Of a stretch of 50,727 nucleotides of DNA, positions 26,468 through 36,933 are shown piece by piece. The stretch spans positions 1 through 50,727 of the forward strand of contig CAMDNZ010000020.1 of NCBI GenBank assembly GCA_945903445.1. The letters run 5' to 3'. Position numbers and translations under genes: made by a program. This DNA is from Bordetella parapertussis. GTDB lineage: Bacteria; Pseudomonadota; Gammaproteobacteria; Burkholderiales; Burkholderiaceae_B. Positions within the stretch are counted from its first letter, which is position 1, and every line of letters begins with the position of its first letter. The notes below the pieces were generated by a model. The model was given only the letters and a program-made list of their open reading frames with translations. It was not told the DNA's origin and made no database searches.

Positions 26468-26899
26468 GTGAGCACCTTTCGATTGAGCCTTATTGACAGC
26501 CATCAGGACTACTTGGCCTGTTTCGACCTCATGCACGAATTGCGGCCCCATCTTCCCAATGCGGCCGCATTCGCTGTGCAGGCCCGCCGCCAAGCTGAGC
26601 AAGGCTATCGTCTGCTGGCCGCATGGCGGGGCGATCGGGTCATGGGGTTGGCAGGCTACCGCGTCCAGGAAAACCTGCTGTATGGACGATTCCTCTACGT
26701 CGATGATCTGGTAGCCGTCGCAACTGCCCGTCGCCAGGGCCTAGGCGGCATGCTGATCGAGGTGCTGCGTGAAAAAGCACAGCAGCAAGACTGTGCCCAT
26801 CTGGTGCTCGATACCGCTTTGGGCAATGCCCTGGCGCAACGCTTCTATTTTCGTCAGGGCCTATTGTCCAAAGGCCTGCATTTCAGCCAAGTGCTATAG
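26468..26899 (+). CDS. GNAT-family N-acetyltransferase
   Basis: A 143-residue acetyl-CoA-dependent acetyltransferase. The core VDDLVAVATARRQGLGGMLIEVL contains the acetyl-CoA pyrophosphate-binding R-x-x-G-x-G motif, followed by a C-terminal DTALGNALAQRFYFRQG helix-strand typical of the fold. Substrate unknown. GTG 26468 is chosen because AAGGAA lies six bases upstream and the fold begins there. Divergent from the MocR gene. Confidence 0.82.
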   Translation: MSTFRLSLIDSHQDYLACFDLMHELRPHLPNAAAFAVQARRQAEQGYRLLAAWRGDRVMGLAGYRVQENLLYGRFLYVDDLVAVATARRQGLGGMLIEVLREKAQQQDCAHLVLDTALGNALAQRFYFRQGLLSKGLHFSQVL

Positions 26900-27166
26900 G
26901 CACGACGAACCATGAATCGACTTTTTTCCTGGAATGCAGCCCTGCCGGCCACGACTCTCTCGGCATGCAGCAGGTGTTGGTGGCTTCGAACCATTGCGGC
27001 GCCCTCGGCCACGGCCTTTATGTGACCACGCTTTGTCTGCCATAGATATCCAAACCGTGCAGTTCGTGTACTTGCCAGGGCTTTCCCCGACCATTGAAGC
27101 ATTGACTCAAACACGCCATGCGCTGATTTCATTTCTCGTTCCTTCACCTTTTACCGGAAATCTTTT

Positions 27167-27598
27167 ATGACCACACTTCGCTTGCCTTACCAGACCCTCT
27201 CGCCTGAAGCCTACCAGGGACTCGGCCTTACCAAGAAAGCCCTGGACAAGAGCAGCCTTGGCAAACAGTTGATCGATCTGGTCTATCTGCGGGTTTCGCA
27301 AATCAATGGCTGCGCCTTCTGCCTGGAGATGCACGCGGCGGCCCTGCGCGCCGGTGGCATGCCGGATGCGAAGTTGGATAGCGTGGCAGGGTGGCGCGTG
27401 AGCGCGCATTTCAGCGAACGCGAGCGCTTGGCTCTGGCCTGGACGGAATCGCTAGTGGACGTGGCGGGCCACCACGCGCCCGATGAGGATTTCGAACCGC
27501 TCAAGGGGCATTTCAGCGACGCGGAAATCGCCGACCTGAGCTTCGCCATCGCGCTGATGAGCGCCTTCAACCGCTTGGCGATCGGCATGCGTCAGTAA
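27167..27598 (+). CDS. AhpD-like/carboxymuconolactone decarboxylase family protein
   Basis: A 143-residue protein with the CMD/AhpD core: VYLRVSQINGCAFCLEMHAA contains the C-x-x-C-x-x-x-H redox motif, followed by LAWTESLVDVA. Such proteins act as peroxidase partners or small alkylhydroperoxidases. It lies last in the tRNA-Ser island, downstream of the GNAT gene after a 267-bp gap without a defensible gene, and ends about 100 bp before the terminator repeat. MocR, GNAT and AhpD-like genes commonly travel together as a small cassette. Confidence 0.87.
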   Translation: MTTLRLPYQTLSPEAYQGLGLTKKALDKSSLGKQLIDLVYLRVSQINGCAFCLEMHAAALRAGGMPDAKLDSVAGWRVSAHFSERERLALAWTESLVDVAGHHAPDEDFEPLKGHFSDAEIADLSFAIALMSAFNRLAIGMRQ

Positions 27599-27694
27599 AG
27601 CGTGGGTATAGGGAAGACGAAACATCGATGCAGTGAATAGATCGATAAATGCGAATTCCGCAGTAGAACCGCAGTGGAATTTAAACGGAAAAGA

Positions 27695-27728
27695 AAAAGC
27701 CCTGAATAATCAGGGCTTTTTTTTATAA
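27695..27728 (-). terminator. Terminator of tRNA-Ser, possibly bidirectional
   Basis: Stem AAAAGCCCTGA/TCAGGGCTTTT with loop ATAA; eight T follow on the plus strand (serving the AhpD-like gene) and a TTTTTCTTTT tail follows on the minus strand (serving the tRNA). Confidence 0.85.
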
Positions 27729-27753
27729 ATCCTCTGGCGGAGACGGAGGGATT
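27695..27753. repeat. tRNA-Ser 3' end and terminator (putative att site, right)
   Basis: The intact counterpart of the repeat at 24156-24210. It includes the last bases of the functional tRNA-Ser and the terminator stem AAAGCCCTGA/TCAGGGCTTT. The two copies bound a 3.5-kb segment. Confidence 0.85.
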
Positions 27754-27827
27754 CGAACCCTCGATGCAGTTTTAAGCCGCATGCTCCCTTAGCAGGGGAG
27801 TACCTTCAACCACTCGGCCACGTCTCC
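27735..27827 (-). tRNA. tRNA-Ser (anticodon GCT)
   Basis: A 93-nt class II tRNA with long variable arm. Acceptor GGAGACG/CGTCTCC, encoded CCA, anticodon stem CTCCC/GGGAG around CTGCTAA giving GCT, and T-loop GGTTCGAATCC. A TAGAAT -10 box lies at 27845-27840 upstream. It marks the right edge of the small island. Confidence 0.96.
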
Positions 27828-27889
27828 GAGGAATTCAAGATTCTAGCATGATTTTTTGTCGCTCATCATGCTCGAAACCCAGAATTCGA

Positions 27890-29155
27890 TCACGCCTTTT
27901 CGCCGGGTGCCAGGTCCAAACCAAATGCCTTGTGCAAAGCACGCACGGCCAGTTCCATGTACTTGTCGTCGATGATTACCGAGGTCTTAATTTCGCTGGT
28001 GCTGATCATCTGAATGTTGATGTTGTCCTTGGCCAGCGTCTCGAACATCAGGCTGGCCACACCCACGTGCGAACGCATGCCGATGCCGACGATCGACACC
28101 TTAGCCACCTTCTCGTCCGTCACCAATTCGCGAGCCTTCACCGCCGGGACGACTTCACGTCGCAGAACGTCTATCGTGCGCTGGAACTCGTTGCGCGTCA
28201 CCGTAAACGAAAAGTCCGTCGTGCCTGCGACCGATTGGTTCTGCAAAATCATATCGACGTCGATGTTGGCGGCGGCAACCGGACCCAGGATCGAATAGGC
28301 GATTCCCGGCGTGTCCGGCACGGCCAGCAAGGTGATCTTGGCTTCGTCGCGACTGAAGGCGATGCCCGATACGACGGCAGCTTCCATTTTTTCGTCTTCC
28401 TCAAAAGTAATCAGCGTGCCCGAACGCATTTCTTCTTCGAGCGCAATAAGGGGGTCGGTCAGCGAGGACAGCACGCGGGTCGGCACGCGATATTTGCCAG
28501 CGAATTCAACCGAACGGATTTGCAGCACCTTGGAGCCCAAGGATGCCATCTCAAGCATCTCTTCAAACGACACCACCGACATGCGGCGCGCCTCGGGCAC
28601 CACACGGGGGTCGGTGGTGTACACACCATCGACGTCGGTGAAAATCAGACATTCTTTTGCACCGATTGCAGCGGCAACGGCCACCGCCGAGGTGTCCGAA
28701 CCGCCACGACCCAGCGTGGTGATGTGGCCATCGTCATCGACGCCCTGGAAACCGGTTACGACGACGACGCGACCCGCGTCCAGATCGGCCTTGATCCGGG
28801 CATCGTCGATCGAGGTGATACGCGCTTTGGTGAATGACGAGTCGGTGCGGATAGGCACTTGCCAGCCCGCATAGCTGCGCGCCTGCACACCCTCTTTTAG
28901 CAAAGCGATGGCCAACAGCGCGCTGCTGGCTTGTTCGCCCGTGGCGGCCAACATATCCAGTTCGCGTCCGTCGGGGTGCGCATCGATGTCCCGGGCCAAG
29001 CCCAGAAGACGATTGGTCTCGCCTGACATGGCAGATGGAACGACCACGATCTGGTGGCCGGCAGCATGCCATTTGGCGACGCGGCGCGCCACATTGCGAA
29101 TGCGCTCGATGGAACCCATCGACGTGCCGCCATACTTATGAACGATTAGGGACAT
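27890..29155 (-). CDS. lysC: Aspartate kinase
   Basis: Phosphorylates aspartate with ATP, the first step toward lysine, threonine, methionine and diaminopimelate. 421 residues, normal for the monofunctional Ask class. The N-terminal VHKYGGTSMGS is the catalytic signature, with LGRGGSDTSAVAVAAAI nearby; two C-terminal ACT domains (TLLAVPDTPGIAYSIL and VSIVGIGMRSHVG) bind feedback inhibitors. Preceded on the same strand by tilS, 119 bp away. Confidence 0.96.
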   Translation of the reverse strand: MSLIVHKYGGTSMGSIERIRNVARRVAKWHAAGHQIVVVPSAMSGETNRLLGLARDIDAHPDGRELDMLAATGEQASSALLAIALLKEGVQARSYAGWQVPIRTDSSFTKARITSIDDARIKADLDAGRVVVVTGFQGVDDDGHITTLGRGGSDTSAVAVAAAIGAKECLIFTDVDGVYTTDPRVVPEARRMSVVSFEEMLEMASLGSKVLQIRSVEFAGKYRVPTRVLSSLTDPLIALEEEMRSGTLITFEEDEKMEAAVVSGIAFSRDEAKITLLAVPDTPGIAYSILGPVAAANIDVDMILQNQSVAGTTDFSFTVTRNEFQRTIDVLRREVVPAVKARELVTDEKVAKVSIVGIGMRSHVGVASLMFETLAKDNINIQMISTSEIKTSVIIDDKYMELAVRALHKAFGLDLAPGEKA

Positions 29156-29274
29156 CTCGTACTCTGGCTGGAGGCCCGCCGCAGGGCGCAGCAGGCAAAG
29201 CGCACTATTCTATACCCGAGCCTGGGGGATGATGCAAATGGCATGTCGGCCACGCGCCATAACGACCGTCAAAC

Positions 29275-30474
29275 CTACCTCGCAGGCGGACGCATTTCGG
29301 CAAACACCACACCACGTACGCAGCGAATACGCAAACGCCCATGATTGACGGTCAACGACCGGTCATGACCCAGGCTATGCAATTGAGTCAGTTGACGCTG
29401 TAAATCTGCCAGGCGGGCCGCCGACGGCATCTGCTCGCCCAATACGCCCAGCCAATGGCGCAATACATTACGCTGACGTGCGGGCGACAACTCCCGCCAT
29501 GCGGCCAACCCCAGGCGCGGCCCTATCGCACCGCCCATGGCGCGACCAACGGTGCCTGCCGATCGGGCGCGGGCGGCATCGCCGATCAAAGCGACGCTAA
29601 CGGCCCCCCGACGCAAGGATGCCGACGCACTGGGCGGCACATCGGCGTTCGAAGCTGCGGCTGCGATCAGCGCAGCCAGATCCTGCGCCGCCACCTCGTC
29701 GAGAATGGCTTGCGCCTCTTCTGCTTGCCGGGCATGGCGCACCAGCGTTTCTTGCCAGCCCGGCCAGCGCGCATTCAAGGCAGGCATCAATGCCGTGCGA
29801 ACCGCTGCCCGGGTATAGCGTGGGTCTAGATTGCTAGGATCGATCACAGGCTGCCAACCCGTCTCGCGTGAATACTCGGTGGCGGCGGCCAGAATATCCG
29901 CCCGGCTAAGATCCAGCCACGGTCGCACGAATGTCACTTCGCCGCGCTCGAAGGTCGTTCGCATCGCGGCTAGGCCAGCCACCCCTGCCCCTCGCAACAA
30001 ACGCAACAGCACTGTTTCGGCCTGATCGTCGCGATGATGGGCCAGCCAGATGGTACCGACGCCATGCGTCGCCGCGGCATCCAACAAAGCCGAATAACGC
30101 GCGTCCCGCGCCGCAGCCTCCATGCCCCGCCCGGCCAGATCGCCCACCTTGGCATGCAGGATTTCCACCGGCCTGCCCAATAAGCGCGCTAGCGCCTGAA
30201 CGTGCAGTGCCCAGCCGTCGGCCTCGGCTAACAAGCCGTGATGCACATGAAACAGGATGAGTGGGACGCCGCGCTCACGAGCGACACGGTCCAGCGCCAC
30301 GGCCAGCATGGCCGAATCGGCACCGCCGCTCAGGGCGACGGCAACCACATCAGACCGAACCGAGCCAGCACGAAGCGAACCCGCATTGCTTACAGGCCAC
30401 GCGGCCCTGATCGGCGAACAAAGCACTTCATTCGCGCCCGAAGCGACCGCCTTCGATTCGCCGTCAGCAGTCAT
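29275..30474 (-). CDS. tilS: tRNA(Ile)-lysidine synthetase
   Basis: Converts the wobble cytidine of the CAU-anticodon tRNA-Ile to lysidine, using ATP and lysine. 399 residues with the PP-loop ALSGGADSAMLAVAL at about residue 50, the HHGLLAEAD and RDARYSALLDAA segments and LAHHRDDQAETVLLRLLRG. The N-terminus has an extension of about 45 residues before the catalytic fold; no better start was found. Located 55 bp downstream of accA, as in many beta-proteobacteria. Confidence 0.93.
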   Translation of the reverse strand: MTADGESKAVASGANEVLCSPIRAAWPVSNAGSLRAGSVRSDVVAVALSGGADSAMLAVALDRVARERGVPLILFHVHHGLLAEADGWALHVQALARLLGRPVEILHAKVGDLAGRGMEAAARDARYSALLDAAATHGVGTIWLAHHRDDQAETVLLRLLRGAGVAGLAAMRTTFERGEVTFVRPWLDLSRADILAAATEYSRETGWQPVIDPSNLDPRYTRAAVRTALMPALNARWPGWQETLVRHARQAEEAQAILDEVAAQDLAALIAAAASNADVPPSASASLRRGAVSVALIGDAARARSAGTVGRAMGGAIGPRLGLAAWRELSPARQRNVLRHWLGVLGEQMPSAARLADLQRQLTQLHSLGHDRSLTVNHGRLRIRCVRGVVFAEMRPPAR

Positions 30475-30529
30475 GGCATTTCACCGGGCGGCACACACGG
30501 GCAAGTTCGAGCACTCGAGCCCGTTCGGC

Positions 30530-31495
30530 TTACTTGGCCGAATCCTGGAAACGGCCGTAGGACAACAGGCGTTCGACGCGCTGATTGACCAGTTGCTCTT
30601 TGCTCAAGCCGGTCACCTGACGTAAGGCATCGGCCAAGGCACGGCGCAACAGACGCGCCATGACGGTCGGGTCGCGGTGCGCGCCGCCCACCGGCTCGCT
30701 GATCACCCGATCCACCAAGCCCAAATCCTTAAGACGCGGCGCGGTAATACCCAACTGCTCGGCCGCCTCGGATGCCTTGTCGGCGCTACGCCACAGAATC
30801 GACGCACACCCCTCGGGCGAAATCACCGCGTAGGTCGCGTATTGGAGCATCAGCACGGTATTGGCCACGGCAATCGCCAACGCGCCGCCCGAACCACCCT
30901 CGCCGATGATGGTGGTGATAATGGGCACCTTCAGTTCGGCCATGGCATAGATGTTGTGGCCGATGGCTTCGGACTGATTGCGCTCTTCCGCGCCGATGCC
31001 GGGATAGGCACCCGGCGTATCGACGAAGGTGAACACCGGCAGATCGAATTTTTCGGCCAGACGCATCAGCCGCAGGGCCTTGCGATAGCCTTCCGGGCGA
31101 GGCATGCCGAAATTGCGCATGGCGCGCTCTTTGGTGTCGCGCCCTTTCTGATGACCGATGACCATGCAGGCCGCGCCATTGAAACGCGCCAGACCGCCCA
31201 CGATGGACTGGTCGTCGGCATACATGCGGTCGCCGTGCAATTCATGGAAGTCGGTGAACATTTCACGCACGTAGTCCATGGTGTACGGGCGCTGCGGATG
31301 GCGCGCCACCAAGGTCGTCTGATAAGGCGTCAGCTTGCCGTAGATATCTTTGGCCAGCGACTGGCTCTTTTGTTGCAGGCGGCCGATCTCGTCGGAAATA
31401 TCCACCGCGGAATCGGCTTGCACATACCGCAACTGCTCGATCTTGTTCTCGAGCTCGGCCAGCGGCTGTTCGAATTCCAGGAAGGTATTACGCAT
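30530..31495 (-). CDS. accA: Acetyl-CoA carboxylase carboxyltransferase subunit alpha
   Basis: Subunit of the enzyme that makes malonyl-CoA for fatty-acid synthesis; pairs with AccD. 321 residues, standard length. MRNTFLEFEQPLAELENKIE at the N-terminus, FTFVDTPGAYPGIGAEERNQ and TIIGEGGSGGALAIAVAN are diagnostic. Part of a minus-strand run with alkA and cysS upstream and tilS downstream. Confidence 0.97.
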   Translation of the reverse strand: MRNTFLEFEQPLAELENKIEQLRYVQADSAVDISDEIGRLQQKSQSLAKDIYGKLTPYQTTLVARHPQRPYTMDYVREMFTDFHELHGDRMYADDQSIVGGLARFNGAACMVIGHQKGRDTKERAMRNFGMPRPEGYRKALRLMRLAEKFDLPVFTFVDTPGAYPGIGAEERNQSEAIGHNIYAMAELKVPIITTIIGEGGSGGALAIAVANTVLMLQYATYAVISPEGCASILWRSADKASEAAEQLGITAPRLKDLGLVDRVISEPVGGAHRDPTVMARLLRRALADALRQVTGLSKEQLVNQRVERLLSYGRFQDSAK

Positions 31496-31547
31496 GGGGG
31501 TGTAGATTCCGTTAATGACTTCTTTAAGCGGCGTTAAGAGAGCAGCC

Positions 31548-32183
31548 CTACCCGTCTACCGGGTCGAGACTGCGCCACAAATACCACGTGGCGACGGTGC
31601 GCCAGGGTTGCCAGCTATGCGAGACTTCGCGCGCCTCGAAACGAGAGACGGGCTCGCCGCTAAAGTAATGGAGCGATATCGCCTTAAGCAAGCCCGGATC
31701 GTCCAGAGGCAGAACATCAGGACGTTGCAGGTTAAAAATAAGGAACATTTCGGCCGTCCAGCGACCGATGCCGCGAATGGCCGTCAATTCGGCCACGACA
31801 TCCTCGTCGTCCATCTCGGCCCAACGCTGCGGATGCACGCGACCGGTGTCGAAGGCCAGCGCCAAGTCGAGAATGTACTCGGCTTTGCGTATCGGCAGAC
31901 CGACAGCCCGTAAATCGGCCACCGTCAGAGTGCGAACGACCGCTGGCGACGGCGTGCGCCCGGCAACGTCCAAAAAGCGTTGCCATATCGCATCGGCCGT
32001 CTTGGTGGCAATTTGCTGACCCACCACGGCCCGAGCCAGCGTGACAAACGGCGGTTTTGGGCTGGCCAGCCATGCCTCGGGATGCCGAGGGATGAGCTTT
32101 TTGAGAATGCGATCGCGCATCAAATGCGCGACGGCCTCTTCCCAATAAGCAGGTTTGACAACGGTAGGCGTACGCTGTGACAT
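31548..32183 (-). CDS. DNA-3-methyladenine glycosylase II (HhH-GPD, AlkA-like)
   Basis: Base-excision repair glycosylase removing alkylated purines. 211 residues, which is the short form. The helix-hairpin-helix is LTAIRGIGRWTAEMFLIF and the catalytic Asp is in LPLDDPGLLKAI. It lacks the AlkA N-terminal TBP-like domain, so it resembles MagIII/Mag1-type enzymes. Between accA and cysS on the same strand. Confidence 0.9.
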   Translation of the reverse strand: MSQRTPTVVKPAYWEEAVAHLMRDRILKKLIPRHPEAWLASPKPPFVTLARAVVGQQIATKTADAIWQRFLDVAGRTPSPAVVRTLTVADLRAVGLPIRKAEYILDLALAFDTGRVHPQRWAEMDDEDVVAELTAIRGIGRWTAEMFLIFNLQRPDVLPLDDPGLLKAISLHYFSGEPVSRFEAREVSHSWQPWRTVATWYLWRSLDPVDG

Positions 32184-32201
32184 GAGTTCAAGGCCGCCGA
32201 A

Positions 32202-33659
<1,458 letters not shown>

Positions 33660-33725
33660 GACGGCGGGGTCGAGGGCATCGGGGTAAAATGGCGGTCTCG
33701 AAGTATAACAATTCGCCTATCACCC

Positions 33726-34454
33726 ATGCCGGATCACGCATCGCATCGCCTCCCTGCCCCGCGCCACACCGCGCCGCGCAGGCTGCATTTCGCCCTGCTC
33801 GCCCTGGCATTATTGGCCGCTGGGACGTCTGTGGCACCAAAAGCCTCAGCCCAGCTCGTCCCCGGCGGCGGCCTGTTTCAAAACCACAGCTACACCGACA
33901 CCAAGCTCGACGATCCTCGACCCGACGGGGGCTGGCAGGCCTTGGCCGATCTGCTCGAAAAAGCCAAGCCGAATGTCGATACTCGATTAGATCCCACGCC
34001 CTCTCAAGTGACCGATCGTATCGAAACGCTGATCGAAGCGCGCCGTCTGGATGAAGCGCTAGCACTGGTGGAAAAGCGCCAGGCCGAGCTCGAACGTCAG
34101 GGTCCGCGCGGTGGCGGCACCGACGTTCAGCTTCAATTTCAGCACGCACGCCTGCTGACAGCGCTGGGCCGGCAAGCCGAGGCCGAAAGCATTTACACCG
34201 AGCTGACCACGCAATACCCCGAGTTGCCCGAGCCCTGGAATAATCTAGCCGTGCTGCGCGTGGCGCAGGGCGACTTAAACGGTGCCTCGCGCGCGCTGGA
34301 AAGTGCTTTGTTGGCCAATCCGCGCGACACGACTGCGCGCGGCAATCTGGCCGACGTTCAGCAGATGATGTCGCAACGTTCGTACCGCGAAGCGGGACGC
34401 ACGCCGCGTCAACTCCCGCCCCTCAGCCCGGACGCTCTCGCGCCCGCACCCTAA
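33726..34454 (+). CDS. Exported tetratricopeptide-repeat protein
   Basis: About 242 residues. The signal peptide HFALLALALLAAGTSVAPKASA comes after a basic N-terminus, then TPRs including LEKRQAELERQG, ARLLTALGRQAEAESIYTEL and PEPWNNLAVLRVAQGDLNGA. The C-terminus is Pro-rich. ATG 33726 begins the basic region; the open frame upstream is not conserved. In Bordetella-like genomes a similar gene sits between cysS and the peptidyl-prolyl isomerases (from memory). Role probably in envelope assembly. Confidence 0.85.
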   Translation: MPDHASHRLPAPRHTAPRRLHFALLALALLAAGTSVAPKASAQLVPGGGLFQNHSYTDTKLDDPRPDGGWQALADLLEKAKPNVDTRLDPTPSQVTDRIETLIEARRLDEALALVEKRQAELERQGPRGGGTDVQLQFQHARLLTALGRQAEAESIYTELTTQYPELPEPWNNLAVLRVAQGDLNGASRALESALLANPRDTTARGNLADVQQMMSQRSYREAGRTPRQLPPLSPDALAPAP

Positions 34455-34462
34455 GACACGAT

Positions 34463-35095
34463 ATGACATCGTTCAGCCCTATTCCGTCCTGGCTGCGCCG
34501 ATCGGCCTGTGCCGCCTTCATGGCCCTTGCCGTCTCGCCCGCAGGCGCGTTTGCTGCATCCGCAATTTCAACACAAGGAACCTCCATGAGCACGAACCCC
34601 AAGATCAACGTCCAGACCAATCAAGGCAGCTTCGTCATTACGCTGGACGCCGAGAAAGCGCCCAAGACGGTCGAAAACTTTCTTGCCTATGTCAAAGACG
34701 GCTTTTTCGACGGCACCGTGTTTCACCGTGTGATCAATGGCTTCATGATTCAAGGCGGCGGGTTCGAACCCGGTCTGAAACAAAAGCAAACCAAGGCACC
34801 CATCCAGAACGAAGCCAACAATGGTTTGAAGAACGACGAATACACTGTCGCCATGGCACGTACCAGAGACCCGCATTCGGCCACCGCGCAGTTCTTCGTG
34901 AACGTCGCCAATAACGACTTCCTGAACCATAGTTCGCCCACGCCCAACGGTTGGGGCTACGCCGTATTTGGCAAGGTTACAGAAGGCACCGAAGTCATCG
35001 ACAAACTGAAGACCGTGAAAACCGCCAATAGTGGCTTTCACCAAAACGTTCAGGTCGAGGACATCGTGATCGAAAAGGCGGTGGTCGTTGAATAA
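34463..35095 (+). CDS. ppiB: Peptidyl-prolyl cis-trans isomerase (cyclophilin), with signal peptide and internal start
   Basis: A cyclophilin that catalyses proline isomerisation during folding. The domain (VENFLAYVKDGFFDGTVFHR, MIQGGGFEPG and TAQFFVNVANNDFLN) starts near residue 48 and matches cytoplasmic PpiB. Upstream, in the same frame, is a typical signal peptide (RRSACAAFMALAVSPAGAFA). An internal ATG at 34586 has a strong AAGGAA ribosome-binding site five bases upstream and begins the usual PpiB N-terminus. Two products, periplasmic and cytoplasmic, are possible, or the leader is a relic of a lost periplasmic cyclophilin gene. Confidence 0.9.
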   Translation: MTSFSPIPSWLRRSACAAFMALAVSPAGAFAASAISTQGTSMSTNPKINVQTNQGSFVITLDAEKAPKTVENFLAYVKDGFFDGTVFHRVINGFMIQGGGFEPGLKQKQTKAPIQNEANNGLKNDEYTVAMARTRDPHSATAQFFVNVANNDFLNHSSPTPNGWGYAVFGKVTEGTEVIDKLKTVKTANSGFHQNVQVEDIVIEKAVVVE

Positions 35096-35870
35096 GATCG
35101 ACCTGGCAGGCAGCGTGTGGCTGGCTTCGGATATCCATCTGGGTCAGGCCGCGCCAGCCACTACCGAAGCTTTTTTGGCGCTTTTGGATACTGCGCGGCG
35201 AGAGGCCTCGGCCATCGTACTGCCGGGCGATATTTTCGACGCCTGGATCGGCGACGACCTGATCGAAACGCCCCCAACCTGGTTAGCGGCAGTGGTCGAC
35301 GGTTTGAAGAAAACAGCGGCCTCGGTGCCGCTGTGGCTGGGCCGCGGCAACCGCGATTTTCTGTTGGGCCAGGCGTTTTGCGAAGCGGTCGGCGCACAGT
35401 TATTACCCGATCAAGTCATCGTTCATACCGATGCGGGCGCCGTTTTGCTCAGTCACGGCGACGAATACTGCACCGACGATGCGGCCTACCAGCAGTTCCG
35501 TGCGATGGTGCGCGATCCGAAGTGGCAAGCCGCTTTCCTGGCGAAGTCGATTCCCGAGCGCCTGCAAGCCGCAGCCCAAGCCCGTAGCGAAAGCACGGCT
35601 GCCACGCAAAACAAAGCGGCCGGCATCATGGATGTCAATCCGCAAGCGGTGCGACACGCTTTCCAGCAGACCAACGTGGCCTATATGGTGCATGGTCACA
35701 CGCACCGCCCAGACCGCCACGTACTGCTGATCGACGGCAAGAAACGCGAGCGTTGGGTGCTGCCCGACTGGGATCTGGACCATGCCAAACCGCCTCGCGG
35801 TGGATGGATGGTGATCGATAGCGATGGCATCCAGTGCTTCGATCTGGATCCTACCGAGACGCACGCCTAG
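35088..35870 (+). CDS. lpxH: UDP-2,3-diacylglucosamine diphosphatase
   Basis: Cleaves UDP-2,3-diacylglucosamine to lipid X and UMP in lipid A biosynthesis; peripheral membrane, metal-dependent calcineurin-like phosphoesterase. 260 residues. Metal-binding motifs ASDIHLG, GDIFDAWIGDD, GRGNRDFL, SHGDEYCTDD and MVHGHTHRPD all present. The start is TTG 35088, overlapping the ppiB stop by 8 bp, which implies translational coupling. A clear terminator follows. Confidence 0.94.
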   Translation: MNKIDLAGSVWLASDIHLGQAAPATTEAFLALLDTARREASAIVLPGDIFDAWIGDDLIETPPTWLAAVVDGLKKTAASVPLWLGRGNRDFLLGQAFCEAVGAQLLPDQVIVHTDAGAVLLSHGDEYCTDDAAYQQFRAMVRDPKWQAAFLAKSIPERLQAAAQARSESTAATQNKAAGIMDVNPQAVRHAFQQTNVAYMVHGHTHRPDRHVLLIDGKKRERWVLPDWDLDHAKPPRGGWMVIDSDGIQCFDLDPTETHA

Positions 35871-35892
35871 TTCTCCTCTTACGCTGGCAATG

Positions 35893-35945
35893 AAAAGCCG
35901 CAGGGTGGCCACGGAATACTCCGTAATCATCCTGCGGCTTTTCCC
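35893..35945 (+). terminator. Intrinsic terminator after lpxH
   Basis: A 12-bp stem AAAAGCCGCAGG / CCTGCGGCTTTT with a further inner stem ACGGA/TCCGT, ending in T residues. Confidence 0.85.
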
Positions 35946-36142
35946 ATGTACCGACAAACTCGATCAGGCTAAAAGAAACAATGCTGAATTGCTGTGAAAT
36001 GCGACAAACTCTTTCACATAAACTTCGATCGTCGCAGCTGCTTTTGGCGATAGCCCAGTTAGCAGTGAAAGTGAAGCGTTGACGTCAGCAAGCTGCTGAT
36101 GTGTTTCATCCTACCCAGGCGTCATACTCAAGGAGACGGTCT

Positions 36143-36676
36143 ATGTTGAAAAAAGCGCTATCCATGTCAACCGTAGTAGCAGCTTGCCTGGTCACTTCGA
36201 CAGGCGTTTGGGCGGCTGATTCGAGCGTCGCTAAAGCATTCGACCTCACCGCCAATGTCGGGCCAAAACCGTTTACCGTGAAAGCAGTGAATAAAACGCT
36301 CGTTAACGACGATTTTGATGCCCAGGGCTACCCGGTATTCCATAACATCAAGGTCGAAATGCAAGGCGGCAGTTCGGCTATTCAGGTCAAGCATGGGGGG
36401 CAAAGTAATCCGGCCAACCGAGCCATATTTATGGCTCTCGACGGCGGACAAACGGACGACTGGTTCATGCTCGAGGTTTTTGATAGCGTGGATGTACGAC
36501 TTCATGGGATTTTGTCGCGCCAAGTAGCCAAGGCAGAGGAACTAGTCAATCGATCACATATCGTATCGTTTACCGCCAAACGTGGAAACGTACAAAACAA
36601 TAACTTCCATTTGGTCAAGCCTGGCTTGTATAGAGGTGAGCTTACGCTGATATTCGAGCCGGTTTCAGCCGCCTGA
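36143..36676 (+). CDS. Orphan CS1/CFA-I-type fimbrial subunit
   Basis: A 177-residue secreted pilin-like protein. The signal peptide ends at GVWA-AD; the mature part starts AKAFDLTANVGPKPF, matching the alternating hydrophobic donor strand of alpha-type (CFA/I, CS1) subunits. It has YPVFHNIKVEMQGGSSAIQV in the middle and ends GLYRGELTLIFEP, the conserved C-terminal strand. MLKKAL at the start is shared with the subunit at 46515. Ribosome-binding site AAGGAGA. No usher or chaperone lies beside it; it must rely on the cluster at 43 kb. Confidence 0.75.
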   Translation: MLKKALSMSTVVAACLVTSTGVWAADSSVAKAFDLTANVGPKPFTVKAVNKTLVNDDFDAQGYPVFHNIKVEMQGGSSAIQVKHGGQSNPANRAIFMALDGGQTDDWFMLEVFDSVDVRLHGILSRQVAKAEELVNRSHIVSFTAKRGNVQNNNFHLVKPGLYRGELTLIFEPVSAA

Positions 36677-36933
36677 CCGACGTTCAACCGGGAGTAGAGA
36701 AGCAAGAAGTGAAGCCTGCAGACGGGCGGTCTACGAAGCGGAATGAACCTACAAGCGAGTCGCCTACCCGACACCACGACCACACTGCCGAAATCAAGCC
36801 CAGCGTGTATCGAAGCCCGCGACAACGCGACCTATCGACTGTCGCAAGCTCATTTCAACGCTCGCACTCCTGCCATGCACCGACTGGTGCCAGCGCACTA
36901 GACTGCATTGACATGAGCATTTAGGAAGCAGCC

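Noticed and set aside
27848..28837. A 329-residue plus-strand frame
   Set aside because: Entirely antisense to lysC, whose motifs are unmistakable; the long frame results from high GC third positions.
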